Positions 1 through 6,282 of a stretch of DNA of 11,647 nucleotides are shown piece after piece (position 1 is the stretch's first letter; every line of letters begins with the position of its first letter). A program made the translations under genes and the position numbers. The stretch covers positions 1-11,647 of the forward strand of contig JAEWHN010000319.1 in NCBI GenBank assembly GCA_023387775.1, written 5' to 3'. Under the pieces are notes generated by a model. It was given only the letters and a program-made list of their open reading frames with translations, was not told the DNA's origin and ran no database searches. The DNA comes from Pseudomonadota bacterium (GTDB lineage: Bacteria > Pseudomonadota > Alphaproteobacteria > Rhizobiales > Rhizobiaceae).

Positions 1-605
1 ATTCAGGACAGATACTGGTCAACGGCAACGACGTTTCCGGCATGCCCGTGCACAAGCGCGCGGTGCGGCTGGCCCGCGTGTTCCAGGACCCGATGAAGGG
101 CACTGCCGCTTCGATGACGGTGGCCGAAAACATGCTGCTGGCCGAATTGCGCAGCTCGAAGCGCACGCTGCGGCGCGGCCTGACCGCTGCCCGGCTCGCT
201 TCCTACCGCGAGCGCCTTTCCATCCTGGGCCTCGGCCTGGAGAACCGGCTCGACACGCGCGTGGAGCTGCTTTCCGGCGGCCAGCGCCAGTCGCTGTCGC
301 TGATCATGGCGGTGGGCGGATCGCCCGACCTGCTGCTGCTCGACGAACATACGGCAGCACTCGACCCGCGCACGGCCGACATCGTCATGGATGCCACCGT
401 GCGCGCCGTGGACGCGCTCAAGCTGACGACGCTGATGGTCACCCACAACATGCAGCACGCGGTCGATTTCGGCCATCGCGTGATCATGCTGGATGCCGGC
501 CGCGTCCGTCTCGAAATTGGTGGCGATGAGAAGGCGAAGACTACGGTCGCCGACCTGATCGGCCACTTTGCCGTCAAGACCGACCGCATGCTGCTGGCGA
601 GCTGA
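1..605 (+). CDS. ABC transporter ATP-binding protein, 5'-truncated (COG1101-like)
   Basis: This is the C-terminal 200 residues of an ABC transporter ATPase; the frame is open from base 3 and the Walker A motif and start lie outside the window. A Q-loop (VFQDP, around 78-92), the ABC signature LSGGQRQ (270-290), Walker B LLLLDE (330-347) followed by HTAALD, and the switch histidine of VTHN (444-446) are all present in the right order and spacing. The protein would sit on the inner face of the cytoplasmic membrane and power the permease that starts 3 bases after its stop. The DEHTAALDP variant of Walker B/D-loop and the permease type point to the COG2984/4120/1101 importer group, which includes streptococcal TrpXYZ. 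Kynureninase downstream suggests kynurenine, tryptophan or a related substrate; this is inference. An internal ATG at 42 is not the true start, because the Q-loop region is preceded by conserved-looking sequence in frame. Confidence 0.93.
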   Translation, partial: SGQILVNGNDVSGMPVHKRAVRLARVFQDPMKGTAASMTVAENMLLAELRSSKRTLRRGLTAARLASYRERLSILGLGLENRLDTRVELLSGGQRQSLSLIMAVGGSPDLLLLDEHTAALDPRTADIVMDATVRAVDALKLTTLMVTHNMQHAVDFGHRVIMLDAGRVRLEIGGDEKAKTTVADLIGHFAVKTDRMLLAS

Positions 606-608
606 CCG

Positions 609-1541
609 ATGCTGGATTTCGTTCAAACCACCGTTGCGAGCTTCATCTCGCTCATTCCCGTCACGCTCGCACAGAGCCTGATCCTCAGCTTCGTGGTGCT
701 GGGCATCATGATCCCGTTCCGCATGCTGAGCTTCCCCGACCTGACCAGCGAAGGCGCGTTCCCGCTCGGCGGCTGCGTGTGCGGCGTCATGCTGGCCGCC
801 GGTGCCTCGCCGCTGACGGCGATTGCCTGCGCCTTGCTGGCCGGTTTTGCCGCCGGCTGCTGCACGGCCTTCATCCATCTGCGCTTCCGCATCCACACGC
901 TGCTGGCCGGCATTCTCATGATGACGATGCTCTACAGCATCAATCTGCGCATCATGGGCAAGTCCAACCTGTCGGTGTTCGGTGCGCCCACCGTGTTCGA
1001 CTGGGTGCCATTCGTGCAGCCCGGTTTTCCGGTCAGCAAGATCGTGGCGGCCGGCCTGATCGGGCTCGTCGTGTTCATCCTGCTCAACATGTTCTTCAAG
1101 ACAGAGCAGGGCACGGCGGTTCGCGCCGTCGGCGCCAATCCCGACATGGCCGAGGCGCAGGGCATCAATGTCTGGGCCGCGACCATCGGCGGTGTCGGCC
1201 TTGCCGGAGCCTTCTCCGCGCTCAGCGGGGCGGTAATGGTGCAGTCGCAGGGCTTTGCCGACGTCAATATGGGCCTTGGCATCCTCATCAACGGCCTGGC
1301 GGCGCTGATGATCGGTGAGGCGATAGTGGGCAAGCAGACGGTCTTGCGCCAGCTTGCGGCGCCTTTCGTCGGCGCCATCGTCTACTACCAGCTCGTGTCG
1401 CTCTGCCTTGCGGCCGGCATGCCGCCTCCGGACCTGAAGCTCGCCACGGGCCTGTTCGTGCTGGCCATGCTGGCGTTGCCGAGCTTGCGCCGCGGCCGCA
1501 GCCGCGGCCCGGCCCCCGCGCGCGAATCCTTCCGCGAATGA
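609..1541 (+). CDS. ABC transporter permease (COG4120-like)
   Basis: A 310-residue integral membrane protein with about eight or nine hydrophobic segments, from residues 15-35 to near residue 295, and a basic Arg-rich C-terminal tail (RRGRSRG). The cytoplasmic loop EQGTAVRAVGANPDMAEAQG, followed by a long hydrophobic stretch, resembles the ATPase-contact loop of BPD_transp_2 permeases (the RbsC/LivH superfamily). It starts 3 bases after the ATPase stop and has only a weak ribosome binding site, so it is probably translationally coupled to that gene. Kynureninase follows after 19 bases, so the three genes look like one transcript. The usual third part, a periplasmic binding protein, is not in the window and is probably upstream. 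Substrate specificity cannot be read from the sequence; an aromatic amino acid or kynurenine is the context-based guess. Confidence 0.9.
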   Translation: MLDFVQTTVASFISLIPVTLAQSLILSFVVLGIMIPFRMLSFPDLTSEGAFPLGGCVCGVMLAAGASPLTAIACALLAGFAAGCCTAFIHLRFRIHTLLAGILMMTMLYSINLRIMGKSNLSVFGAPTVFDWVPFVQPGFPVSKIVAAGLIGLVVFILLNMFFKTEQGTAVRAVGANPDMAEAQGINVWAATIGGVGLAGAFSALSGAVMVQSQGFADVNMGLGILINGLAALMIGEAIVGKQTVLRQLAAPFVGAIVYYQLVSLCLAAGMPPPDLKLATGLFVLAMLALPSLRRGRSRGPAPARESFRE

Positions 1542-1560
1542 TACGAGGATAGTCGACATC

Positions 1561-2808
1561 ATGACTGCAATTCCCGACCTGGCGTCGATCGAGGCCCGCG
1601 ATGCCGCCGATCCGCTCCGCCACATGCGCGACCGCTTCGTGCTGCCGGAAGGCGTGATCTATCTCGACGGAAACTCGCTTGGCGCAGCTTCCAGGAACGT
1701 CTTCGTCGAGCTGGACAAGGCGGCGAAGGAAGAATGGGCCAATGGCCTGATCCGCAGCTGGAACAAGGCCGGCTGGTTCGACCTTACCCTGGAACTGGGC
1801 GACAAGGTCGGCCGGCTCATCGGCGCGGAACCGGGCGAGACCGTGGTCTGCGACACCACCTCGGCCAATATCTACAAGGCGCTGCACGCGGCGCTCTCGA
1901 TGCGGCCCGGCCGTTCGGTGATCGTGGCCGAGGGCGACAGCTTTCCGACCGATCTCTACATGGCAGAAGGCGTTGCGGCGACACGCCCCGGCGTGACCAT
2001 CCGTCTCGAAGGCCGCGACGCGGAAAGCATCGAGGACCTGATCGACGAGAGCGTGGCGGTGGTTCTGGTCAACCACGTCAACTACAAGTCGGGCGAGCTG
2101 CGCGACATGGCCGCGCTGACCGCCAGGGCGCATGCCGCCGGCGCGCTGGTGGTGTGGGACCTCTGCCACACGGCAGGTGCGCTGCCGGTCGACCTCAACG
2201 GCGCCAATGCCGACATGGCCGTCGGCTGCACCTACAAATATCTCAATGGCGGCCCCGGTGCCCCGGCCTTCATCTATGCGGCCAAGCGCCATCACGACGA
2301 GATCCAGCAGCCGCTGTCGGGCTGGTGGGGTCATGCCCGGCCGTTTGCCTTCACGCAGGGCTATGAGGCCAGCCCCGGCATACGCCGCTTCCTGTGCGGC
2401 ACGCAGCCGATCCTGTCGCTGCGCGCGCTGAAGGGCGCGCTCGACGTGTGGGACGATGTCGACATGACGCTGCTGCGCAAGAAGAGCATCGAGCTGACCG
2501 AGCTGTTCATTGAGCTCGTCGAGGCCCGGTGCGGCGAATTCGGCGTCGAGCTGGAGTGTCCGCGCGAAGGCGGGCGGCGCGGCAGCCAGGTCTCGTTCTC
2601 GCATGAAAATTCCTACGAGATCATGCAGGCGCTGATCGAGCGGGGCGTCATCGGCGACTTCCGCGCGCCGAACGTCATGCGCTTCGGCTTCACGCCGCTC
2701 TACGTCGGCTATCGCGACGTGTGGAACGCGGTGGAGGTGCTGCGCGACATCCTCGCGACCGGCGCCTGGCAGGACAAGCGCTTCGCCGTGCGCACGGCCG
2801 TTACCTAG
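1561..2808 (+). CDS. kynU: Kynureninase
   Basis: A 415-residue PLP-dependent fold-type I enzyme that hydrolyses L-kynurenine to anthranilate and L-alanine in cytoplasmic tryptophan catabolism. The N-terminus has the kynureninase hallmark IYLDGNSLGA, followed by WNKAGWFDL. The Schiff-base lysine is Lys226 in CTYKYLNGGPGAPAF, nearly the same position as in Pseudomonas kynureninase. WDLCHTAGALPVDL carries the Asp that contacts the pyridine nitrogen. GWWGHARPF and the C-terminal RFGFTPLYVGYRDVW are also typical of the family. Length matches bacterial KynU. The ATG is preceded by GAGGA at 1545-1549, with a rather long 11-base spacing. It is the last gene of the transporter operon. No kynA (tryptophan dioxygenase) is visible here, so the cell may import kynurenine, or kynA may lie upstream. 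Confidence 0.96.
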   Translation: MTAIPDLASIEARDAADPLRHMRDRFVLPEGVIYLDGNSLGAASRNVFVELDKAAKEEWANGLIRSWNKAGWFDLTLELGDKVGRLIGAEPGETVVCDTTSANIYKALHAALSMRPGRSVIVAEGDSFPTDLYMAEGVAATRPGVTIRLEGRDAESIEDLIDESVAVVLVNHVNYKSGELRDMAALTARAHAAGALVVWDLCHTAGALPVDLNGANADMAVGCTYKYLNGGPGAPAFIYAAKRHHDEIQQPLSGWWGHARPFAFTQGYEASPGIRRFLCGTQPILSLRALKGALDVWDDVDMTLLRKKSIELTELFIELVEARCGEFGVELECPREGGRRGSQVSFSHENSYEIMQALIERGVIGDFRAPNVMRFGFTPLYVGYRDVWNAVEVLRDILATGAWQDKRFAVRTAVT

Positions 2809-2824
2809 GCCAAGCCACGGCTTG

Positions 2825-2847
2825 GGCGTTGGCCTCAGGCCGACGCC
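2825..2847. terminator. Hairpin between convergent genes (possible bidirectional terminator)
   Basis: GGCGTTGGCC and GGCCGACGCC form a 10-bp stem with one G-T wobble and a 3-base loop, 16 bases after the kynU stop. A second small dyad, CCAAGC/GCTTGG, lies just before it. The hairpin sits between kynU and the convergent small gene ending at 2889, where a shared terminator is expected. No run of T follows on either strand, so it may instead be an mRNA 3' end stabiliser or part of Rho-dependent termination. Confidence 0.45.
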
Positions 2848-2888
2848 TCGAAAACATCTCATGCCATCGGAAATTTGCGGGAGAGGCC

Positions 2889-3056
2889 CTAGCTCGCCTT
2901 TTTCCCTTGCTCTTCGATGATCTTCTCGAAGTGCGTTATGTGCTGCTCAAGTGCCTTGTTGTCCATGAACGGGGTCAAGGTGGTTATGTCCTTGCCTCTG
3001 ACGAGGTCGTGGCTCTGCACGGACTTCAGGCGAGCAAGCAGCTCGACGCGTTTCAT
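2889..3056 (-). CDS. Small hypothetical protein (55 aa)
   Basis: I do not recognise this protein. It is 55 residues, starting MKRVELLARLKS and ending EEQGKKAS, charged and soluble, with no cysteine, no signal peptide and no membrane segment. Residues 32-50 (DNKALEQHITHFEKIIEEQ) look like an amphipathic helix. The ATG at 3056 is supported by a strong ribosome binding site, AAAGGAG, ending 5 bases upstream. A longer reading from a GTG at 3167 has no such site and gives an Arg-rich, unlikely N-terminus. The gene runs convergent to kynU and divergent from the copper operon, with about 260 bases of structured DNA upstream. That position raises the possibility of a link to metal stress, but nothing in the sequence proves one. 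The coding call rests on the Shine-Dalgarno, the balanced composition and the lack of another explanation. Confidence 0.6.
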   Translation of the reverse strand: MKRVELLARLKSVQSHDLVRGKDITTLTPFMDNKALEQHITHFEKIIEEQGKKAS

Positions 3057-3061
3057 CGCGG

Positions 3062-3068
3062 CTCCTTT
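3062..3068 (-). promoter_or_regulatory. Ribosome binding site of the small gene
   Basis: AAAGGAG on the minus strand, 5 bases from the ATG at 3056. It fixes the start of the 55-residue protein over the upstream GTG at 3167. Confidence 0.65.
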
Positions 3069-3129
3069 CCCAGCGCACAGTCTGCCAAAGCTGCGTGAGA
3101 AGATCGTGCGCTGCTTCAATGATTGAGCG

Positions 3130-3165
3130 GGTCGGACGCAAGGGCGGCGCTGCCGCCTGCCGACC
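3130..3165. other. Two-tier hairpin in the intergenic region
   Basis: An outer stem GGTCGG/CCGACC (3130-3135 with 3160-3165) encloses an inner stem GGCGGC-gct-GCCGCC (3143-3148 with 3152-3157), with an asymmetric internal loop. It lies 74-109 bases upstream of the small minus-strand gene and so would be in its 5' leader if transcription starts near 3200. Neither side has a T-run, so it does not look like a simple terminator. Function is unknown. Confidence 0.4.
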
Positions 3166-3200
3166 ACACTCCACGGGGTGATTTGGCACCCGATTCCTTG

Positions 3201-3220
3201 GAAGGGCTAACTTGCCCTTC
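3201..3220. promoter_or_regulatory. Palindrome next to a minus-strand -35-like TTGACA (possible operator)
   Basis: GAAGGGC-TAACTT-GCCCTTC is a perfect 7-bp inverted repeat with a 6-base spacer. On the minus strand it starts directly after a consensus -35 (TTGACA, 3227 to 3222), where it could control the promoter of the small gene. A matching -10 is not clear. On the plus strand, TTGGCA (3183-3188) and TAACTT (3208-3213) are 19 bases apart, which may be chance. The half-sites are arranged opposite to CueR boxes (CTTCC...GGAAG), so a different regulator is more likely. Confidence 0.4.
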
Positions 3221-3251
3221 TTGTCAACTTCAGAAAAAATCGCCCACGCCC

Positions 3252-3282
3252 TTGACCTTCCAGTTACTGGAAGCCCTAGCTT
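3252..3282 (+). promoter_or_regulatory. CueR/HmrR-type copper-responsive promoter and operator
   Basis: A -35 TTGACC (3252-3257) and a -10-like TAGCTT (3277-3282) are separated by 19 bases, the long spacing typical of MerR-family promoters. Between them lies a perfect palindrome, CTTCCAGT-T-ACTGGAAG (3257-3273), which closely matches known CueR/HmrR boxes of copA promoters. MerR-type activators twist such promoters to make them usable. Transcription should start near 3289, about 30 bases before the ATPase ATG. The regulator encoded at 5825 is the obvious ligand. Confidence 0.88.
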
Positions 3283-3318
3283 CCGATCCTATATGAAGCC
3301 GGACATGGATTTGGAGCG

Positions 3319-5811
3319 ATGAAACATCATCAACACGCAAGCTGCTGCCAGGCGCATGGAGGCGGCGACGCGCCGTCGGCGGAAGTCGTTCGCGACCCCG
3401 TCTGCGGCATGACCGTCGATCCGGCCGCCGGCAAGACGACGGCCCAGTACATGGGACACGTCTATCATTTCTGTTGCGCGTCGTGCCGCGACAAGTTCAC
3501 CAAGGCGCCGGAGAGCTATCTGGAGACGACCGACCCGGTCTGCGGCATGAAGGTGGGCCGCGCGAGCGCAAAGCATTTCGCGCGACATGAGGGGCAGGCC
3601 TTCTATTTCTGCTCGGCCGGCTGCAAGACCAAGTTCGAGGCCGCACCCGAAAAATATCTGGGCGACCGTCCGGCGCCGGAGCCGATGCCGGCCGGCACGC
3701 AATACACCTGCCCCATGCATCCCGAGATCGTCCGCGACAAGCCCGGCTCCTGCCCGAAATGCGGCATGGCGCTGGAGCCGATGGGCGTGCCCACCGGCGA
3801 GGAGGGGCCGAACCCCGAGCTCATCGACTTCACGCGGCGCTTCTGGGTCAGCGCGGCGCTGTCGATCCCGCTTCTGGTGCTTGCCATGGGGCCGATGGTC
3901 GGCCTGCCAGTGGGCGACTGGTTCGGCGAGCGCCTTTCCGTCTGGATCGAACTGGTGTTGGCCACGCCGGTGGTGCTGTGGGCAGCCTGGCCGTTCTTCC
4001 ATCGTGGCTGGGAATCCATCGTCAACCGCAGCCCCAACATGTGGACGCTGATCGCGATCGGCGTGGGCGCGGCCTATCTCTACAGCGTCGTCGCCACGCT
4101 GTTTCCGGATGTCTTCCCGCATTCGTTCCGCGGCCATGGCGGCGCGGTGCCGGTCTATTTCGAGGCGGCGGCCGTGATCGTGGCGCTGGTGTTTCTGGGC
4201 CAGGTGCTGGAGCTGAAGGCGCGCGAGCGCACCGGCTCGGCAATCCGTGCGCTGCTCGACCTCGCGCCGAAGACGGCGCGTCGGATCGGCGCCGATGGCT
4301 CGGAAGTCGACGTGCCGCTGGACGAGGTGCAGGTGGGCGACCGGCTGCGCATCCGGCCGGGCGAAAGCGTGCCGGTCGACGGTGTCGTGGTCGAGGGCCG
4401 CTCGTCGGTGGACGAATCCATGATCACCGGCGAGTCGCTGCCGGTGGAGAAGACGCAGGGCGACCCTGTCACTGGCGGCACCATCAACAAGAACGGCTCG
4501 CTGGTCATGCAGGCTGAAAAGGTCGGCGCCGACACGATGCTGTCGCAGATCGTGGCGCTGGTGGCCAAGGCACAGCGCAGCCGCGCGCCGATCCAGGGGC
4601 TTGCCGATCGCGTCGCCTATTATTTCGTGCCGGCGGTGGTGCTGTCCGCCATTGCCGCCTTCGTCGTGTGGGCGATCTTCGGGCCGGAGCCGTCGATGAT
4701 CTTCGCCATCGTCTCGGCGGTGTCGGTGCTCATCATCGCCTGCCCCTGTGCGCTGGGGCTTGCCACGCCAATGTCGATCATGTCCGCGACCGGCCGGGGC
4801 GCGCAGGCCGGCGTGCTGATCAAGGACGCCGAGGCGCTGGAGCGTTTCGCCCATGTCGACACGCTGATCGTCGACAAGACCGGAACGCTGACCGAGGGCC
4901 GGCCGGTGCTGACCGATGTCGTCACCGCCAACGGATTTGACGAAGCCGAGCTTCTGATGCTCGCGGCGAGCCTCGAAAGAGCTTCGGAGCACCCGCTGGC
5001 AGAGGCGATTGTGGAAGGCGCAAAGGTGCGGGGTGCGGCGCTGGTCGATGTCGCGGATTTCCATGCCGTGACCGGCAAGGGCGTCGCGGGCGCCGTGGCG
5101 GGCAGGAAGGTCGCGCTGGGCAACCGCGCCATGATGGACGAGGCGGGCGTTGACGGCGATGGGCTCGCCGCCAGGGCCGATGCGTTGCGCGCCGACGGCC
5201 GCACCGCGATGTTCGTCGGCGTCGACGGCAAGCTCGCGGGCATTGTCGCCGTTGCCGATCCGATCAAGCCGACCACCGCCGAGGCGATCCGCGCGTTGCA
5301 CGAGAAGGGCCTGAAGATCATCATGGCGACCGGCGACAATGAGCGCACGGCAAAGGCCGTGGCGGCCCGGCTCGGCATCGACGAGGTGCGCGCCGACGTG
5401 CTGCCCGAAGGCAAGAAGGCGCTGATCGACGAACTGCGCGCCAAGGGTGCGGTCGTCGCCATGGCCGGCGACGGCGTGAACGACGCGCTTGCGCTGACGG
5501 CTGCCGATGTCGGCATCGCCATGGGCACGGGCGCGGATGTAGCGATGGAAAGTGCGGGCATCACGCTGGTGAAGGGCGACCTCACCGGCATCGTGCGGGC
5601 CCGCACGCTGGCCCAGGCCACAATCCGCAACATCAAGCAGAACCTGTTCTTCGCCTTCGTCTACAACACGCTCGGCGTGCCGATCGCGGCGGGCGTTCTC
5701 TACCCCGTCTTCGGCGTGCTGCTGTCGCCCATGCTGGCGGCGGCTGCCATGAGCCTGTCGTCGGTGTCGGTGATTGCCAATGCGCTGCGCCTGCGCTCGC
5801 TGAAGCTCTGA
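3319..5811 (+). CDS. copA: Cu(+)-exporting P1B-1-type ATPase with YHS-YHS-HMBD N-terminus
   Basis: An 830-residue inner-membrane pump that uses ATP to move Cu(+) out of the cytoplasm (called actP in some rhizobia). A His/Cys-rich start is followed by two YHS domains, each DPVCGM...YxFCxxxC (about 26-69 and 72-115), and a heavy-metal-binding domain with YTCPMHPE and CPKCGM (129-155; Cys131, Cys145, Cys148). There is no classical GMTCxxC HMA domain. Eight membrane helices lie near 175-195, 209-229, 241-263, 280-300, 435-456, 462-484, 776-796 and 804-826. Catalytic parts: TGES 370-373, CPC 475-477, phosphorylated Asp519 in DKTGT, His558 of SEHP, and GDGVND 717-722. Tyr782-Asn783 and Met811...Ser815 (MSLSS) complete the Cu(+) site. 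The ATG at 3319 has a close GGAG (3313-3316, 2-base gap). It is first in an operon with the regulator and the DUF305 gene, behind a CueR box. Silver is a possible second substrate. Confidence 0.96.
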   Translation: MKHHQHASCCQAHGGGDAPSAEVVRDPVCGMTVDPAAGKTTAQYMGHVYHFCCASCRDKFTKAPESYLETTDPVCGMKVGRASAKHFARHEGQAFYFCSAGCKTKFEAAPEKYLGDRPAPEPMPAGTQYTCPMHPEIVRDKPGSCPKCGMALEPMGVPTGEEGPNPELIDFTRRFWVSAALSIPLLVLAMGPMVGLPVGDWFGERLSVWIELVLATPVVLWAAWPFFHRGWESIVNRSPNMWTLIAIGVGAAYLYSVVATLFPDVFPHSFRGHGGAVPVYFEAAAVIVALVFLGQVLELKARERTGSAIRALLDLAPKTARRIGADGSEVDVPLDEVQVGDRLRIRPGESVPVDGVVVEGRSSVDESMITGESLPVEKTQGDPVTGGTINKNGSLVMQAEKVGADTMLSQIVALVAKAQRSRAPIQGLADRVAYYFVPAVVLSAIAAFVVWAIFGPEPSMIFAIVSAVSVLIIACPCALGLATPMSIMSATGRGAQAGVLIKDAEALERFAHVDTLIVDKTGTLTEGRPVLTDVVTANGFDEAELLMLAASLERASEHPLAEAIVEGAKVRGAALVDVADFHAVTGKGVAGAVAGRKVALGNRAMMDEAGVDGDGLAARADALRADGRTAMFVGVDGKLAGIVAVADPIKPTTAEAIRALHEKGLKIIMATGDNERTAKAVAARLGIDEVRADVLPEGKKALIDELRAKGAVVAMAGDGVNDALALTAADVGIAMGTGADVAMESAGITLVKGDLTGIVRARTLAQATIRNIKQNLFFAFVYNTLGVPIAAGVLYPVFGVLLSPMLAAAAMSLSSVSVIANALRLRSLKL

Positions 5812-5824
5812 AGGAGACGCAACC

Positions 5825-6268
5825 ATGAATATCGGTGACGCATCGGAGCGTTCCGGCCTTCCGGCCAAGACGATCCGCTATTACGAGGACATTGGCCTGC
5901 TGAAGCCCGGCCGCGCGGAAAACGGCTATCGCGACTATTCGATGAGCGATGTCCATCGGCTGAAATTCCTTCAGCGCTCTCGCAGCCTGGGTTTTTCGGT
6001 GGAGGAGTGCCGCCAGCTCCTGTCGCTCTATGGCGACACGCATCGCGAAAGCGCCGACGTGAAGGCGCTCGCGGAGGTGAAGCTCGGCGAGATCGATCGC
6101 AAGATCGCCGAGCTGGAGAGCCTGCGCGACACCTTGCGCCACCTCGTACACAACTGTCACGGCGATGCGCGGCCGGAATGCCCCATCCTCGACGAACTCG
6201 CCGGCAGCCCGGAGGCCGCCTGCGGCAGCGCCTCCCGGGCAAATGACGTTTCTCCCTCCAGCCATTGA
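5825..6268 (+). CDS. cueR: MerR-family copper-responsive regulator, CueR/HmrR type
   Basis: A 147-residue cytoplasmic regulator that senses Cu(+) (also Ag(+) or Au(+) in relatives) and activates copper-export genes. The N-terminal winged helix has IRYYEDIGLLKPGR...NGYRDY (residues 17-38), followed by a long dimerisation helix. The metal loop is Cys111-X7-Cys119 (CHGDARPECPIL), matching Cys112/Cys120 of E. coli CueR. Ser76 in RESADVK corresponds to CueR Ser77, the residue associated with selection of monovalent metals; divalent sensors such as ZntR have Cys there. The C-terminal tail carries one more cysteine (EAACGSAS). The start has a good AAGGAG site (5812-5816 region), 13 bases after the ATPase stop. 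Placement downstream of its target, with no visible promoter of its own, implies autoregulation through the box at 3257-3273. Confidence 0.94.
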   Translation: MNIGDASERSGLPAKTIRYYEDIGLLKPGRAENGYRDYSMSDVHRLKFLQRSRSLGFSVEECRQLLSLYGDTHRESADVKALAEVKLGEIDRKIAELESLRDTLRHLVHNCHGDARPECPILDELAGSPEAACGSASRANDVSPSSH

Positions 6269-6270
6269 AG

Positions 6271-6277
6271 AAGGAAG
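6271..6277 (+). promoter_or_regulatory. Ribosome binding site of the DUF305 gene
   Basis: AAGGAAG, 5 bases before ATG 6283, begins just after the cueR stop. It decides the start against the TTG at 6265, which overlaps the cueR stop codon. Confidence 0.7.
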
Positions 6278-6282
6278 ACATC

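Noticed and set aside
3..2862. Two long minus-strand frames (540 and 524 residues) opposite the ABC transporter and kynU
   Set aside because: They have the same Arg/His/Asp-rich shadow composition, no motifs, and lie opposite well-supported genes.
3057..3167. Longer version of the small minus-strand gene from GTG 3167
   Set aside because: It has no ribosome binding site and an Arg-rich N-terminus; ATG 3056 with AAAGGAG is far better supported.
3289..5868. An 859-residue minus-strand open frame covering the copper ATPase gene
   Set aside because: It is His/Arg/Gln-rich, low-complexity translation antisense to a gene with complete catalytic motifs. GC-rich codon use creates such stop-free shadows; it has no domain and no ribosome binding site of note.
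6265..6282. TTG start six codons upstream for the DUF305 protein
   Set aside because: It overlaps the cueR stop, the ribosome site lies inside the extension, and the signal peptide is more regular from ATG 6283.
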